A DNA stretch of 64,000 nt from Exiguobacterium oxidotolerans JCM 12280 (GTDB lineage: Bacteria; Bacillota; Bacilli; Exiguobacteriales; Exiguobacteriaceae), in assembly GCF_000702625.1 (NCBI RefSeq), contig NZ_JNIS01000001.1, positions 1,312,501 to 1,376,500 of the forward strand, read 5' to 3'. The notes under the pieces are model-generated. The model made no database searches. It was not told the origin of the DNA and worked only from the letters and a program-made list of their open reading frames with translations. Shown piece by piece: positions 1 to 8,316 of this stretch. Position numbers and translations under genes: made by a program. Positions within the stretch are counted from its first letter, which is position 1, and each line of letters starts with the position of its first letter.

Positions 1-119
1 AAATAACGACCACCTGTCGTCCGTAGTCGTTCATTAAAAACAGCCTTATGTCTAAACGGTAAAGCAAACACGTCGAGCGAAACCTGCTCGACGTATTGCT
101 GTAATTGTTCGTTCGTCAT
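1..119 (-). CDS. SprT-like protein, N-terminal fragment (runs off window)
   Basis: Only the first 39 codons lie in the window. The translation begins [18 protein letters not shown] and continues through a [19 protein letters not shown] stretch, which matches the N-terminus of the SprT-like family (B. subtilis YdcK), a putative zinc metallopeptidase-like protein. The HExxH site would lie beyond the window edge and cannot be checked. Its ATG overlaps the tex stop codon by 4 bases (ATGA), so the two are translationally coupled. tex followed by sprT/ydcK is a conserved order in Bacillales, which supports the call. Confidence 0.8.
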   Translation of the reverse strand, partial: MTNEQLQQYVEQVSLDVFALPFRHKAVFNERLRTTGGRY

Positions 120-2236
120 GATGGACTGACCATCGTTAAACCGATTCTGCCACGTTCGGGTTCGACACTCGTCACCCAGACCGTTACGATTTCTCCGACG
201 GCGATCACGTCGAGCGGATGCTTAACGCGTCGTTCACTTAACTTCGAGATGTGGACGAGTCCACTTTCCTTTACACCGATATCAACGAATGCACCGAAAT
301 CAAGCACGTTCCGGACGGTCCCTTGGAACTCCATCCCGACTTGAATCATATCCAGTGATAATACATCTTGTCGCAAAATCGGTTTATCCAGCGCCTCCCG
401 CGGATCACGCTCCGGACGCTGCAGGGCTTCAATGATATCTCGGAGCGTCGGTTCACCAATCTCGAGTTGTTCTGCCGTATCCTTCACTGGAAGTTCCGCT
501 AACTTCGTGCGAAGTTCTTCCGTCCCGACGGTCGTCAGCGCTAACTGAAGCTGCTTAAACAGTTGTTCGACGGTTTTATACTGTTCCGGGTGAATCGGTG
601 TCCGGTCCAGCGGATGCGTCCCTTCAGGAATACGAAGGAAACCGGCTGCCTGCTCGTATGCTTTTGCTCCGAGACGCGGCACTTTTAACAGTTCTTTTCG
701 TGAAGCAAATGCCCCGAGTTCGGAACGTCGTTCGACGATTTTTTTCGCTGTCGCCTTCGTGATTCCCGCTACATACCCGAGCAAGGACTCAGACGCTGTA
801 TTTACATCGACACCGACTTGGTTTACGACGGTCTCAACGACAAAGTCGAGTGTCTCCTTTAATTTCACTTGTGTCACGTCATGCTGGTACTGCCCCACCC
901 CGACAGATTGCGGATCGACTTTAACGAGTTCTGCTAACGGGTCTTGAAGACGGCGGGCGATTGAAATCGCTGAGCGTTGTTCGACTTGGAGGTCCGGGAA
1001 CTCCGTTCGCGCAATTTCAGAAGCCGAGTAAATACTTGCTCCTGCTTCGTCGACGATCGTAAAGGCAACTTCTGCATGCCCTTTAATCCAGTCCGCTACA
1101 AACGATTCGGTTTCACGCGATGCCGTCCCGTTGCCAATCGCAATCAGCTCGACCCCATATTTCTTCACCAGTTCTGATAATTTAGTGCGGGCTTCTTTCG
1201 CCTTTTGCTCTGACATCGTGACGTAAATAACGCCGACTTCTTTTAATTCCCCCGTCGGATCAATGACTGCCCACTTACACCCTGTCCGGTAAGCCGGGTC
1301 GAGTCCTAACATGACTTTCCCTTTCATCGGTGGTTGCATGTAGAGTTGGCGTAAGTTTTTGCCGAAGACTTCAATCGCTTGGTTCTCCGCCTTCTCCGTC
1401 AATTCATTTCGGATTTCACGCTCAATTGCCGGGAAGACCGATTTTTTATAGCCTGTTTTGACTGCTTCTTCAACAAGCTGGCGCTTTTGTTCGGGCAACC
1501 GATTAAAAGGACGAAGTAAGTAGGGTAAGACTTGCTGCTCGTCTAACACGACTTTCACGGACACGATTTTCAAGGATTCCGCCCGGTTGATTGCTAAAAT
1601 CCGGTGTGGCACGATTTGACGGACTCGCTCGTTGTACTCATAGTACTGGGCAAAGACACGTTTCTCATCGACGGCATCCTTTTTTTGTTTCGTCACGATT
1701 TCTGCCGCACGGTGTGTCACTTGACGAATGTAATCGCGGACAGTTGCTTGTTCGCCCCATTCTTCCGCGATGATTGCTTCCGCCCCGGCAACGGCCTCTG
1801 TTTCTTCGAGTCCGGCAAATAATTCCTCGAACTTCGTTGTCACAAATGGCGTTGTCGATCGGAGCCAGTCTGCGAGTGGTGCGAGCCCTGCCTCTCGTGC
1901 AATTTCCGCTTTCGTACGTCGTTTCGGACGGAACGGTAAGTATAAGTCTTCAATTTGTTGTAACGTCGTCGCTTCACGCAACGCTTGATTCAATGCCTCG
2001 GTCATCACACCCTGCTCTTCGATTTTCCGAAGGACATCGTCACGTTTTGTTTCGAGTTGCGTGATGCTTTTATGTCGATCGAGGATCGCCTTGATTTCGA
2101 CTTCGTCGAGCTCACCAGTTTGCTCTTTACGATAACGTGCGATGAATGGGATCGTCCCTCCATCTTCCGTCAACTGTAAGACGGCTTTCACTTGCTGGGG
2201 TCGTAAATTCAATTCTGTTGCGATTCTCTTCTCCAT
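116..2236 (-). CDS. tex: Tex family RNA-binding transcription accessory protein
   Basis: A 706-residue protein of the usual length for Tex. The N-terminus ([19 protein letters not shown], then [15 protein letters not shown]) is the typical Tex helical region. The centre has the YqgF/RNase H-like core ([19 protein letters not shown]), followed by helix-hairpin-helix segments ([38 protein letters not shown]). The last about 75 residues form an S1 RNA-binding domain ([21 protein letters not shown]). Tex binds nucleic acid in the cytoplasm and is linked to transcription fidelity and toxin expression in other bacteria. The start has a GGGAGGTGAGG ribosome binding site. It is followed directly by a SprT-like gene. 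Confidence 0.95.
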   Translation of the reverse strand: MEKRIATELNLRPQQVKAVLQLTEDGGTIPFIARYRKEQTGELDEVEIKAILDRHKSITQLETKRDDVLRKIEEQGVMTEALNQALREATTLQQIEDLYLPFRPKRRTKAEIAREAGLAPLADWLRSTTPFVTTKFEELFAGLEETEAVAGAEAIIAEEWGEQATVRDYIRQVTHRAAEIVTKQKKDAVDEKRVFAQYYEYNERVRQIVPHRILAINRAESLKIVSVKVVLDEQQVLPYLLRPFNRLPEQKRQLVEEAVKTGYKKSVFPAIEREIRNELTEKAENQAIEVFGKNLRQLYMQPPMKGKVMLGLDPAYRTGCKWAVIDPTGELKEVGVIYVTMSEQKAKEARTKLSELVKKYGVELIAIGNGTASRETESFVADWIKGHAEVAFTIVDEAGASIYSASEIARTEFPDLQVEQRSAISIARRLQDPLAELVKVDPQSVGVGQYQHDVTQVKLKETLDFVVETVVNQVGVDVNTASESLLGYVAGITKATAKKIVERRSELGAFASRKELLKVPRLGAKAYEQAAGFLRIPEGTHPLDRTPIHPEQYKTVEQLFKQLQLALTTVGTEELRTKLAELPVKDTAEQLEIGEPTLRDIIEALQRPERDPREALDKPILRQDVLSLDMIQVGMEFQGTVRNVLDFGAFVDIGVKESGLVHISKLSERRVKHPLDVIAVGEIVTVWVTSVEPERGRIGLTMVSPS

Positions 2237-2276
2237 TTTTCCTCACCTCCCCCTCATTATACCGAAGAATCGACAG

Positions 2277-2308
2277 AAAAAAAGACTGACGCCATGGCAT
2301 CAGTCTTT
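2277..2308 (-). terminator. intrinsic terminator of rsbV-rsbW-sigB
   Basis: An inverted repeat (AAAGACTGACGCC / GGCATCAGTCTTT on the plus strand) followed on the minus strand by seven T residues. It overlaps the last codons of sigB and ends the operon, showing that no rsbX gene follows in the same transcript. Confidence 0.85.
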
Positions 2309-3097
2309 TGAGAATACTTCATTCGGTTCTACTTTGATCGCTTCTCGTAATTTCTGCAATGCGCGGCGTTGTAAACGCGAAACGTGCATTTGCGAAATAC
2401 CTAGAAGTTCTCCTGTTTCTTTTTGGCTCATGTTGCGGTAATACGCACATTCAAGAATCGAACGCTCACGGTCTGTCAGTACAGCAAACGCTTTTTCAAG
2501 AATCAGCTTTTGGTCGACCGAGTCATAACCATTTTCCTGGTTACCGACTAAATCAAGTAAAGTGACCGTGCTGCCCTCTTGATCCGCTTCAATCGAGCTA
2601 TCAACGGATAACGCTTGATAACTTTTACCCATTTCGAGTGTTTCGAGCACTTCCTCCTCCGACACTTCAAGACGCGCAGCGATTTCGTCGATTCGCGGTG
2701 AACGTTGTAGTTCAGTCGTCAATTCTTCGACAGCTTTCTTAATCTTCGGGCCTAGCTCTTTAATTCGACGCGGAACATGGACGCTCCACGTTTTATCGCG
2801 AATGAATCGCTTGATTTCCCCGATGATTGTCGGGACAGCGAACGATTCGAAACTTCGTCCAAATTCTTTATCGAAACGACGAAGCGCGGCAAGTAATCCA
2901 ATCATCCCGACTTGAACGAGATCATCATGAATCGGACGACCACGTGAGAATTTACGGGCGAGCGCCTCGACGAGATCCGAGTAACGGGCGAGCAGCGCGG
3001 CATGGACTTCTTCATCTTGGTCATCTTGTTGATACAGATCAATCAGTCGAAGGACTTCGTCATCACTGTGATGGCGTTGTTGAGACTTTGCTGGCAC
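2300..3097 (-). CDS. sigB: RNA polymerase sigma-B factor (general stress)
   Basis: A SigB/SigF/SigG-type sigma-70 factor of 265 residues. Region 2 (DLVEALARKFSRGRPIHDDL, VGMIGLLAALRRFD, then FAVPTIIGEIKRFIRDK and WSVHVPRRIKEL), region 3 (RSPRIDEIAARLEVSEEEV) and region 4 (LTDRERSILECAYYRNMSQK, ETGELLGISQMHVSRLQRRA) are all present. The start is placed at a GTG at 3097 because GAGGTGG sits 6 bases upstream; an ATG at 3112 in the same frame has no ribosome binding site and would add five residues. It overlaps the end of rsbW, as in the B. subtilis sigB operon, and directs the general stress regulon when released from RsbW. Confidence 0.93.
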   Translation of the reverse strand: MPAKSQQRHHSDDEVLRLIDLYQQDDQDEEVHAALLARYSDLVEALARKFSRGRPIHDDLVQVGMIGLLAALRRFDKEFGRSFESFAVPTIIGEIKRFIRDKTWSVHVPRRIKELGPKIKKAVEELTTELQRSPRIDEIAARLEVSEEEVLETLEMGKSYQALSVDSSIEADQEGSTVTLLDLVGNQENGYDSVDQKLILEKAFAVLTDRERSILECAYYRNMSQKETGELLGISQMHVSRLQRRALQKLREAIKVEPNEVFSKD

Positions 3098-3545
3098 TTT
3101 GACCCACCTCATCTCTATTCATATATTTTGTCATATGGACAGTGACGCCGTTTGCTTTTTCGATCGTGACTTGATCCATCAATGCCTCAATCATCAAGAT
3201 CCCTAGTCCCCCCTCATGCAGTGAGTCTAGATCGTGCGAATCCGTAATTGGTTCACTTTGGCGTTTGACGCTATCTTTATCAAATGTCACACCGTTGTCT
3301 TTGACGATGATTTCAAGACGATCGTCCGGGTAAACGTTACATGTTAAGCCCATTGATCCGTCTTGCTGATCTTCATAAGCATGTTGAACAGCATTCGCAC
3401 ATGCTTCAGAAACAGCAATTTTAATGTCTTCGATGTCATCATACGTATAGCCCATACGGTTTGCGACACCTGAGACCGTCAAGCGTGCGATTGCCACGTA
3501 TTCAGGTTTTGCAGGTAGTGTCATTTCAAGTTGTTCGTTCTTCAT
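3063..3545 (-). CDS. rsbW: anti-sigma-B factor / serine kinase RsbW
   Basis: A 160-residue GHKL-fold kinase. The N box (ACANAVQHAYE), G1 box (DNGVTFD) and G2 box (GGLGILMIEALMD) of the anti-sigma kinases are all visible. RsbW binds SigB and keeps it from RNA polymerase; it also phosphorylates RsbV to inactivate the antagonist. The gene starts inside the rsbV stop region (ATGA overlap) and its 3' end overlaps sigB, giving tight stoichiometric coupling of the three partner-switch proteins. Confidence 0.95.
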   Translation of the reverse strand: MKNEQLEMTLPAKPEYVAIARLTVSGVANRMGYTYDDIEDIKIAVSEACANAVQHAYEDQQDGSMGLTCNVYPDDRLEIIVKDNGVTFDKDSVKRQSEPITDSHDLDSLHEGGLGILMIEALMDQVTIEKANGVTVHMTKYMNRDEVGQSASKVSTTPSQ

Positions 3546-3868
3546 TGCGTACCACCTCGTACACCACTGTCGATTGTAATGATGCTAGAAAGACCTGTGA
3601 TTTCAAAAAGACGACGAATACGTTCTGAAACACCAACAAGCGTAAACGATGTACCGTTTTTCTTCGATGCTTTAAGCGCTCCGACGAATACACCGAGACC
3701 TGTCGAATCCATGTAATGAATTTCATCCAAGTGAACGACGACATCATTTGCTTCTACAGCGGGAACGAGTTCTTGACGAAGTTTTGGTGCTGTATACGTA
3801 TCAATCTCTCCTACGATATAGAGATGCGTCTGACCTTCTAGTTGCTCTGTTCTAATTGTTAAATCCAT
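3542..3868 (-). CDS. rsbV: anti-anti-sigma factor RsbV (STAS domain)
   Basis: A 108-residue single STAS domain. The conserved phosphorylation site is seen as Ser55 in IHYMDSTGLGVFVGALK. The start is the ATG at 3868, nine bases after AGGAGG; a TTG at 3886 lies in the ribosome binding site itself and is unlikely. RsbV sequesters RsbW when unphosphorylated and so frees SigB. No RsbU-type phosphatase gene or rsbR/S/T module is found on either side: the gene upstream is mazF, with a terminator and a sigma-B-type promoter between them. Confidence 0.94.
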   Translation of the reverse strand: MDLTIRTEQLEGQTHLYIVGEIDTYTAPKLRQELVPAVEANDVVVHLDEIHYMDSTGLGVFVGALKASKKNGTSFTLVGVSERIRRLFEITGLSSIITIDSGVRGGTQ

Positions 3869-3967
3869 CTTCAAGTTCCTCCTCAAGGAAATATGCTATA
3901 TGATTTCTCTCTGTTTCATCAGTTGATTGTAAATAAAGTGGCTCCTTAAAAAAGTCACTTAAGTATA

Positions 3968-3993
3968 TTTCCCGTATTAAAACACTTCTAAAC
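3968..3993 (-). promoter_or_regulatory. sigma-B-type promoter for rsbV-rsbW-sigB
   Basis: On the minus strand GTTTAG, a 14-base spacer and GGGAAA match the sigma-B consensus (GTTTAA, 12-15 bases, GGGTAT-like). It lies about 100 bases before rsbV and just after the mazF terminator, so the operon is probably autoregulated. Confidence 0.75.
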
Positions 3994-4013
3994 CTATTTT
4001 TAAAAATTTAGTC

Positions 4014-4043
4014 AAAAAAAGTCGCATACAAATGTATCGACTC
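4014..4043 (-). terminator. terminator downstream of mazF
   Basis: On the minus strand AGTCG-A-TACA pairs with TGTA-T-GCGACT and is followed by seven T residues. It separates mazEF from the rsbV promoter. Confidence 0.7.
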
Positions 4044-4066
4044 TTCTCGTGCTTCTATGTAGGTGC

Positions 4067-4417
4067 CTAAAAATCAATCAAGCCTAAGCTGATTGCAACG
4101 GCACTATTCACTTTCATCATCGTCTCAGGATCCAGGTGTGTCACCTTATCCGTCAGACGGCGCTTATCGATCGTACGGACCTGCTCAAGTAGGATGACCG
4201 AATCACGTTCTAATCCGTGTCGCTCTCGATATACTTCCACATGGGTCGGTAGTTTGGCTTTGTCGATCTGTGCCGTGATCGCAGCCACGATAACAGTAGG
4301 GCTGAATCGGTTACCAATATCATTTTGTAGGACAAGGACAGGACGTACTCCTCCTTGTTCCGATCCGACCACAGGTGACAAATTTGCATAAAACACGTCG
4401 CCACGTTTGACTATCAA
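4067..4417 (-). CDS. mazF: MazF/EndoA-type mRNA interferase toxin
   Basis: A 116-residue PemK/MazF-fold protein. It starts [20 protein letters not shown] and contains [13 protein letters not shown] and [19 protein letters not shown], the standard EndoA/NdoA core with the catalytic Arg and Thr regions. The enzyme cleaves single-stranded mRNA at short motifs (UACAU in B. subtilis EndoA; specificity here is not known). The start is a TTG three bases after the mazE stop, with GGGGTG in the mazE end as ribosome binding site. The position between alr and the sigB operon is the conserved Bacillales location of this toxin pair. Confidence 0.93.
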   Translation of the reverse strand: MIVKRGDVFYANLSPVVGSEQGGVRPVLVLQNDIGNRFSPTVIVAAITAQIDKAKLPTHVEVYRERHGLERDSVILLEQVRTIDKRRLTDKVTHLDPETMMKVNSAVAISLGLIDF

Positions 4418-4420
4418 AGC

Positions 4421-4585
4421 TTACACCCCGCTTACTTGACGTAGGAGCGAGAACTCCGCCTCCGTTTCAATCTGGAACATTTCACCAACGATTGATAAAT
4501 TGATTGCTGCCATTTCTTCGTAACCACGCTTCAATTCCTCACGTAGCTGACGCTTGCGTTCTTCGGTCGTATGGTTCGACTTCAT
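4421..4585 (-). CDS. mazE: short MazE-type antitoxin
   Basis: The C-terminal part (RKRQLREELKRGYEEMAAIN then LSIVGEMFQIETEAEF) resembles the MazF-binding arm of B. subtilis EndoAI (RRGYMEMAKINLNI) and of the 56-residue S. aureus MazE. I place the start at ATG 4585, nine bases after AAGGAGA, which gives 54 residues. The frame is open further up to a TTG at 4645 (74 residues) with GGAGG ten bases before it. Neither version shows a clear ribbon-helix-helix DNA-binding domain, unlike EndoAI. The gene precedes mazF by three bases. The stretch from 4586 to 4784 up to alr holds an AT-rich region with a short CCATCA/TGATGG hairpin and no clear promoter. Confidence 0.75.
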   Translation of the reverse strand: MKSNHTTEERKRQLREELKRGYEEMAAINLSIVGEMFQIETEAEFSLLRQVSGV

Positions 4586-4784
4586 CCCAATCGTCTCCTT
4601 CGCTACATTTCGCTCAACAAACTGCTTTTCCCGTTGTTGGACCAAGATAATGGCACCTCCAGATTCACTGAAACCTTAACGAACGACTCACTTTCTACTT
4701 CAATATATCAGTCGAATTCAGAAAATACAATCAAAATTCAAAGAAATAACATTTTTTTGCCATCATATTGATGGTTTTTTAAAT

Positions 4785-5861
4785 TTATTTTCGCGGCACA
4801 CGTTTTGAAAATTGACAAAGGACTTCATAGTTAATCGTCCCTAACCAGTGTGCTGCTTCATCAATCGGTGCGCCCGTTCCAATTAACGTCACTTCTGTGC
4901 CGACGGGGTATTCCTGCGGTAAACGAATCATTAACCGGTCCATACAGACACGACCGACGATTTCACACGGTTGACCATCGACGATGAGTGAGTACCCTTG
5001 AAAACGTCGCGACCACCCATCTGCGTAGCCGATCGGGACGGTCCCGATCCACTCATCCGTCGGTGCCGTGTACGTCGCCCCATAACTGATCGTCTGTCCG
5101 GGTTCGACGCACTTGACTTGCATCAGCTGACTCTTCAACGAAAATGCCGGCTGAAGGAAATCATAATATGGAATCATCTCGTCAGACGGCATCGCGCCGT
5201 AAAGGGCAATCCCGATGCGGACGATATTAAACGGGTCATCTTGACCTGCGAGTCGAATCGCAGCAGCAGAATTCGCCGCATGGATATATCGGACGTGCGG
5301 TACGCGTTCGACGAAGCCGAGAAACGTCGTCCGTTGCTGTTCGAACAGACGGCTCGACAGTTCGTCCGCTGTCGCGAAATGTGTATAAATCCCTTCGAGC
5401 TCAAGCAAATCAGAATCGAGCTCCATTAAAAGTTCATCCAGTTCTTCCATCGTTTGCAGGCCGAGCCGCCCCATCCCACTATCGACTTTAATATGAATCC
5501 GAAGCGAATCGATTTCCGTCAGATGTTGTTTTGCTTGCCGTAACCACTCGGCTGAAAACACCGGTACCGCTACATCATAATTCGAAGCGACGGAGACATG
5601 CTCCGGCAATAACGTCTCGAGCATAAGAATCGGTGCTTGGATACCTGCTTCACGCAGCTCGATTGCTTCTTCAAGAAGAGCGACGGCAAGTAAGTCAGCC
5701 CCGTTTTCCAGTGCAATTTCTGCCACAGTGATCGCACCGTGTCCGTAGCCATCCGCTTTGACGACGGCCATCATCGATTGGTCGCCGATTCTTGCCTTTA
5801 TCTCGCGTACATTATGTGCAATCGCAGCACGATCAATTTCAATCCACGTCGGTCGGTACAT
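4785..5861 (-). CDS. alr: alanine racemase
   Basis: A 358-residue fold-type III PLP enzyme converting L-alanine to D-alanine for peptidoglycan. The PLP-binding lysine is K35 in AVVKADGYGHGA, and the second-domain catalytic tyrosine motif is visible as ISYGATYTA. The C-terminal motif GRVCMDRLMIRLP is typical. The start is the second of two close ATGs, because AGAGGG lies six bases before it and would sit on top of the first (5867). It overlaps acpS by 23 bases, giving an acpS-alr unit upstream of mazEF as in Bacillus. Confidence 0.95.
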   Translation of the reverse strand: MYRPTWIEIDRAAIAHNVREIKARIGDQSMMAVVKADGYGHGAITVAEIALENGADLLAVALLEEAIELREAGIQAPILMLETLLPEHVSVASNYDVAVPVFSAEWLRQAKQHLTEIDSLRIHIKVDSGMGRLGLQTMEELDELLMELDSDLLELEGIYTHFATADELSSRLFEQQRTTFLGFVERVPHVRYIHAANSAAAIRLAGQDDPFNIVRIGIALYGAMPSDEMIPYYDFLQPAFSLKSQLMQVKCVEPGQTISYGATYTAPTDEWIGTVPIGYADGWSRRFQGYSLIVDGQPCEIVGRVCMDRLMIRLPQEYPVGTEVTLIGTGAPIDEAAHWLGTINYEVLCQFSKRVPRK

Positions 5862-6219
5862 CGCCATCCCTCTTTTCTAATAAGACTTGTGCTGCCGCAT
5901 AATGATCCGAATGCGTAATCGATACATGAATCATACCGTCAAACGGCCCCGTCATGATAGGGCGACCTGATGTTTCATTTAGTACTTCAAGATCGCGCCA
6001 AGACACTTCTCGCCCAATCCCCGTGCCGAGTGCTTTGACAAACGCTTCTTTTGCCGCGAACCGTCCTGCGAGATATTCAAGTCGGCGTCCGTCCGCCAAT
6101 GTTTCATACCGCGCTTGTTCACGATCCGTCAAAATACGTGTCAGCATCCGGGGTTGACGTTCGAGTGTCAGACGAACGCGTTCTAATTCAATCAAGTCAA
6201 GACCGATACCATAAATCAT
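5839..6219 (-). CDS. acpS: holo-[acyl-carrier-protein] synthase
   Basis: A 126-residue AcpS-type phosphopantetheinyl transferase. The two conserved motifs are present: GIGLDLIELERV with metal-binding Asp8, and GRFAAKEAFVKALG with Glu58. It transfers 4'-phosphopantetheine from CoA to acyl carrier protein. A GGAGG site precedes the ATG by eight bases. It is the first gene of the minus-strand acpS-alr run and is divergent from the rhomboid gene, with about 68 bases between them for both promoters. Confidence 0.95.
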   Translation of the reverse strand: MIYGIGLDLIELERVRLTLERQPRMLTRILTDREQARYETLADGRRLEYLAGRFAAKEAFVKALGTGIGREVSWRDLEVLNETSGRPIMTGPFDGMIHVSITHSDHYAAAQVLLEKRDGDVPTDVD

Positions 6220-6287
6220 TCCCTACGCCTCCACAGTTCTATTCTTCGTCCACTTCATATAGAATGAAAGTGAAGCGAGGTGTTGTC

Positions 6288-7034
6288 ATGTTTAGTCGAA
6301 CGGAAAATCTACAAACGTTCACACGTTCTTATCCGGTCGTTTCGTTGTTCATTTTAATCCAAGTCGCTCTGTTTGTCATCGAGCAGTTGAATCAGTTACT
6401 CGGCTTTGGTTTCTCTCCACTCAGTTATGGTTCAGCGATTAATTTATTCATCGCGAAGGGCGAATGGTGGCGTGTCGTCACGGCGACATTTTTGCACTAC
6501 GATTTTTGGCACATTGCCTTTAATACGTTTGCGTTGATTATTTTCGCTCCTGCGCTCGAGCGGATGATCGGGCATGTGAAATTTGCCATCTTTTACTTGC
6601 TTGTCGGAACGCTCGCTAACGTGTTGACGTACATCACGTTAAGTGGCGAATTGTTTTACGAACAGGCAGGGGCTTCAGGAGCAATCCTCGGACTGCTTGG
6701 CTTTTACGTTTATCTCGGTCGTTTTCGTCGGACGATCATTTCTGTCGAAGATGCACGACTCGTCTACATCTTTAGTGCCATCACGGCCGTCTTTACACTG
6801 ATCGGCTCGAACGTTTCCGTCTTCGGTCACTTGTATGGTTTCCTCCTCGGATTCCTAGCCGGATTCATCTTCGGGAAAAGCGCTGTTCCGTTCACACGTC
6901 CGTTTAATACGGGTCAACGGGCGACGTTCGGTGGTCATGTCGTTCACTCGACAGGATCCGGTCAAACGGGACGCATCGTGTTTTATGTCATCGTTGCTTT
7001 TGCCGTTTTCGGTCTACTCGCGCGATTCATCTAA
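6288..7034 (+). CDS. rhomboid family intramembrane serine protease
   Basis: A 248-residue multi-pass membrane protein. The catalytic serine is Ser130 in EQAGASGAILGLLGFY and the partner histidine is His181 in VFGHLYGFLLGFLAG. The WHIAFNTFALI segment matches the conserved helix with its Asn. Rhomboids cleave membrane protein substrates inside the bilayer. The start at 6288 follows GCGAGG at proper distance; upstream in-frame codons run into the acpS promoter area. A rhomboid next to acpS is also seen in B. subtilis (ydcA). The C-terminal region after residue 200 carries a Gly/Thr-rich loop and a last hydrophobic helix. Confidence 0.9.
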   Translation: MFSRTENLQTFTRSYPVVSLFILIQVALFVIEQLNQLLGFGFSPLSYGSAINLFIAKGEWWRVVTATFLHYDFWHIAFNTFALIIFAPALERMIGHVKFAIFYLLVGTLANVLTYITLSGELFYEQAGASGAILGLLGFYVYLGRFRRTIISVEDARLVYIFSAITAVFTLIGSNVSVFGHLYGFLLGFLAGFIFGKSAVPFTRPFNTGQRATFGGHVVHSTGSGQTGRIVFYVIVAFAVFGLLARFI

Positions 7035-7039
7035 TCTAC

Positions 7040-7094
7040 AAAAAAAGCGCCTTGTCTGATTCCGTACTACGGAAAACAGACTCGGCGCTTTTTT
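7040..7094. terminator. bidirectional terminator between rhomboid gene and ytxH-like gene
   Basis: AAAAAGCGCC and GTCTG pair with CAGAC and GGCGCTTTTT, with A and T tracts on both sides. It serves both convergent genes. Confidence 0.85.
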
Positions 7095-7102
7095 CTTATT
7101 TC

Positions 7103-7366
7103 TTACTTCCGGAACGATTCCGCAAGATCCTTCACATCGTCAATCAAATTATGGATGGTTTCTTGATTATCTGTGTAGAGGGCACGAATTTCTTCAAAAC
7201 GTCCTTTTGGATCTTGTTTGACTGCCGAAAGTTGTGTGCCGGCTCCGCCAAACGCACGCTTCGTCGCTTCGATTTGTGCGTGGCGTGTATCTTTATGAAG
7301 TAATGAGAGTGTTGCTCCGATTAGTGCGCCACCTACTGTTGCGAGTACAAAATAATTCTTTTTCAT
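7103..7366 (-). CDS. YtxH domain-containing small protein
   Basis: An 87-residue protein with one N-terminal hydrophobic segment (FVLATVGGALIGATLSLL) followed by a charged, helical tail (KGRFEEIRALYTDNQETIHN). This arrangement is typical of YtxH-like proteins, which are often general-stress proteins of unknown biochemical role. It lies downstream of the TRAP/HmoB-like and pterin dehydratase genes in the same direction with a 23-base gap, so it is probably co-transcribed. Confidence 0.65.
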   Translation of the reverse strand: MKKNYFVLATVGGALIGATLSLLHKDTRHAQIEATKRAFGGAGTQLSAVKQDPKGRFEEIRALYTDNQETIHNLIDDVKDLAESFRK

Positions 7367-7389
7367 CTGTTTCTTCCCCCTGTGTCATT

Positions 7390-7887
7390 TTAATGTAATG
7401 GTGGTACAAGTTGATAACGTTTCATAATTGGAGAAGGCGCAAACGACTTCCCTGCTTCTTCAGCATACTGGTCAACTGTCAAGCGTTCAACTGATTTTGC
7501 GTAACGTGACGCATCTCCTTCGTCCTTGAATTGAATCAACAATACGAGATCCGTCGCCCGCTCGACCCGGGCAACCCGTAAGGCTTGGAAACTGCCATAT
7601 TCTGCCCCGAGTACTTTCGGGTCCGACATGACCTGATGGATGAAAAGATCGCCGCTATTTTGATCCGCTGGAATCGACCAGTAAAAAATCGTCCCCTTCT
7701 CATCAAAATTACCACGCGTTTCGAGGAGTGTATAGCTGTTCCCGCTTTGAAACGGTGACTTTCCGTCCGTCTCAATCCAGAGTAATGCTTCTCCGCTTCC
7801 GCTCGCCGCCCGAATTTGAGCATCACGTGAGCGAATTTGGTCGACAAAGTTACCGCTACCGAATGTAATGAATAGTTTAGATGGCAT
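7390..7887 (-). CDS. TRAP/HmoB family protein with antibiotic-biosynthesis-monooxygenase (ABM) fold
   Basis: A 165-residue protein whose length and layout (SKLFITFGSGNFVDQIRS at the start, LLWIETDGKSPFQSGNSYTL in the middle, FQALRVARVERATDLVLLIQ then KDEGDASRYAKS) resemble S. aureus TRAP (about 167 residues) and B. subtilis HmoB, a heme-degrading monooxygenase. The C-terminal half is a dimeric ABM-type domain. The catalytic activity cannot be decided from sequence alone. The start is ATG 7887 with GGAGG six bases upstream (a GTG lies just before it). Its 5' end overlaps the stop of the pterin dehydratase gene by 11 bases. Confidence 0.7.
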   Translation of the reverse strand: MPSKLFITFGSGNFVDQIRSRDAQIRAASGSGEALLWIETDGKSPFQSGNSYTLLETRGNFDEKGTIFYWSIPADQNSGDLFIHQVMSDPKVLGAEYGSFQALRVARVERATDLVLLIQFKDEGDASRYAKSVERLTVDQYAEEAGKSFAPSPIMKRYQLVPPLH

Positions 7888-8152
7888 CACAGGCCTCCGC
7901 GAGTTCGAAGTCTTTTCCAGTCAATCCGCCAGCATCATGTGTCGTCACGGCGAGCGTCACCTGTTTATAATCAATCATGATCCGCGGGTGATGATTCAAG
8001 TGTTCCGCTAAAGAACCGACCTCTTGAACAAAATCAAGTGCCGCCGGAAAAGAATCCAATGTGTAGATGCGTACGATTTCGTCATCGACGACGCTCCAGT
8101 CATTCAGACCTTCTAAACGTTCTTCTACCTCATACTCATTCAACCGTTCCAT
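7877..8152 (-). CDS. pterin-4a-carbinolamine dehydratase
   Basis: A 91-residue PCD/DCoH family protein. The family signature EHLNHHPRIMIDYKQVTLAV plus TTHDAGGLTGKDFELA is clear, including the paired active-site histidines. It dehydrates 4a-hydroxytetrahydrobiopterin. A weak sigma-B-like pair (GTATAA, 15 bases, GGGTAT at 8193-8219 on the minus strand) lies upstream; the -35 has one mismatch and the spacing is at the upper limit, so this is only a suggestion. First gene of a three-gene unit with the TRAP/HmoB-like and ytxH-like genes. Confidence 0.88.
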   Translation of the reverse strand: MERLNEYEVEERLEGLNDWSVVDDEIVRIYTLDSFPAALDFVQEVGSLAEHLNHHPRIMIDYKQVTLAVTTHDAGGLTGKDFELAEACDAI

Positions 8153-8243
8153 TCCATTCTCCTCCTCTACTATCGTTTTCGTCCTATACCTTATACCCTA
8201 CTTTCCTTACTTCTTATACCTCTACTCGTTCGATTTCTTCCTT

Positions 8244-8271
8244 TTGCCTTCGAAGTGAGATAGAGTACAAT
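8244..8271 (+). promoter_or_regulatory. probable sigma-A promoter of pncA-pncB
   Basis: TTGCCT, a 16-base spacer and TACAAT, about 45 bases before the pncA start. Confidence 0.55.
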
Positions 8272-8316
8272 GTGAAAGAGAACACTATATCCCATTCAGG
8301 AAAGGGGCTATCGCTC

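Noticed and set aside
4760-4784. Terminator between alr and mazE (CCATCA/TGATGG)
   Set aside because: The T run is on the plus strand only, while both genes are on the minus strand; the stem is short.
8193-8219. Sigma-B promoter for the pterin dehydratase operon
   Set aside because: The -10 GGGTAT is perfect but the -35 GTATAA has a mismatch and the 15-base spacing is at the limit; too weak to list as a feature.
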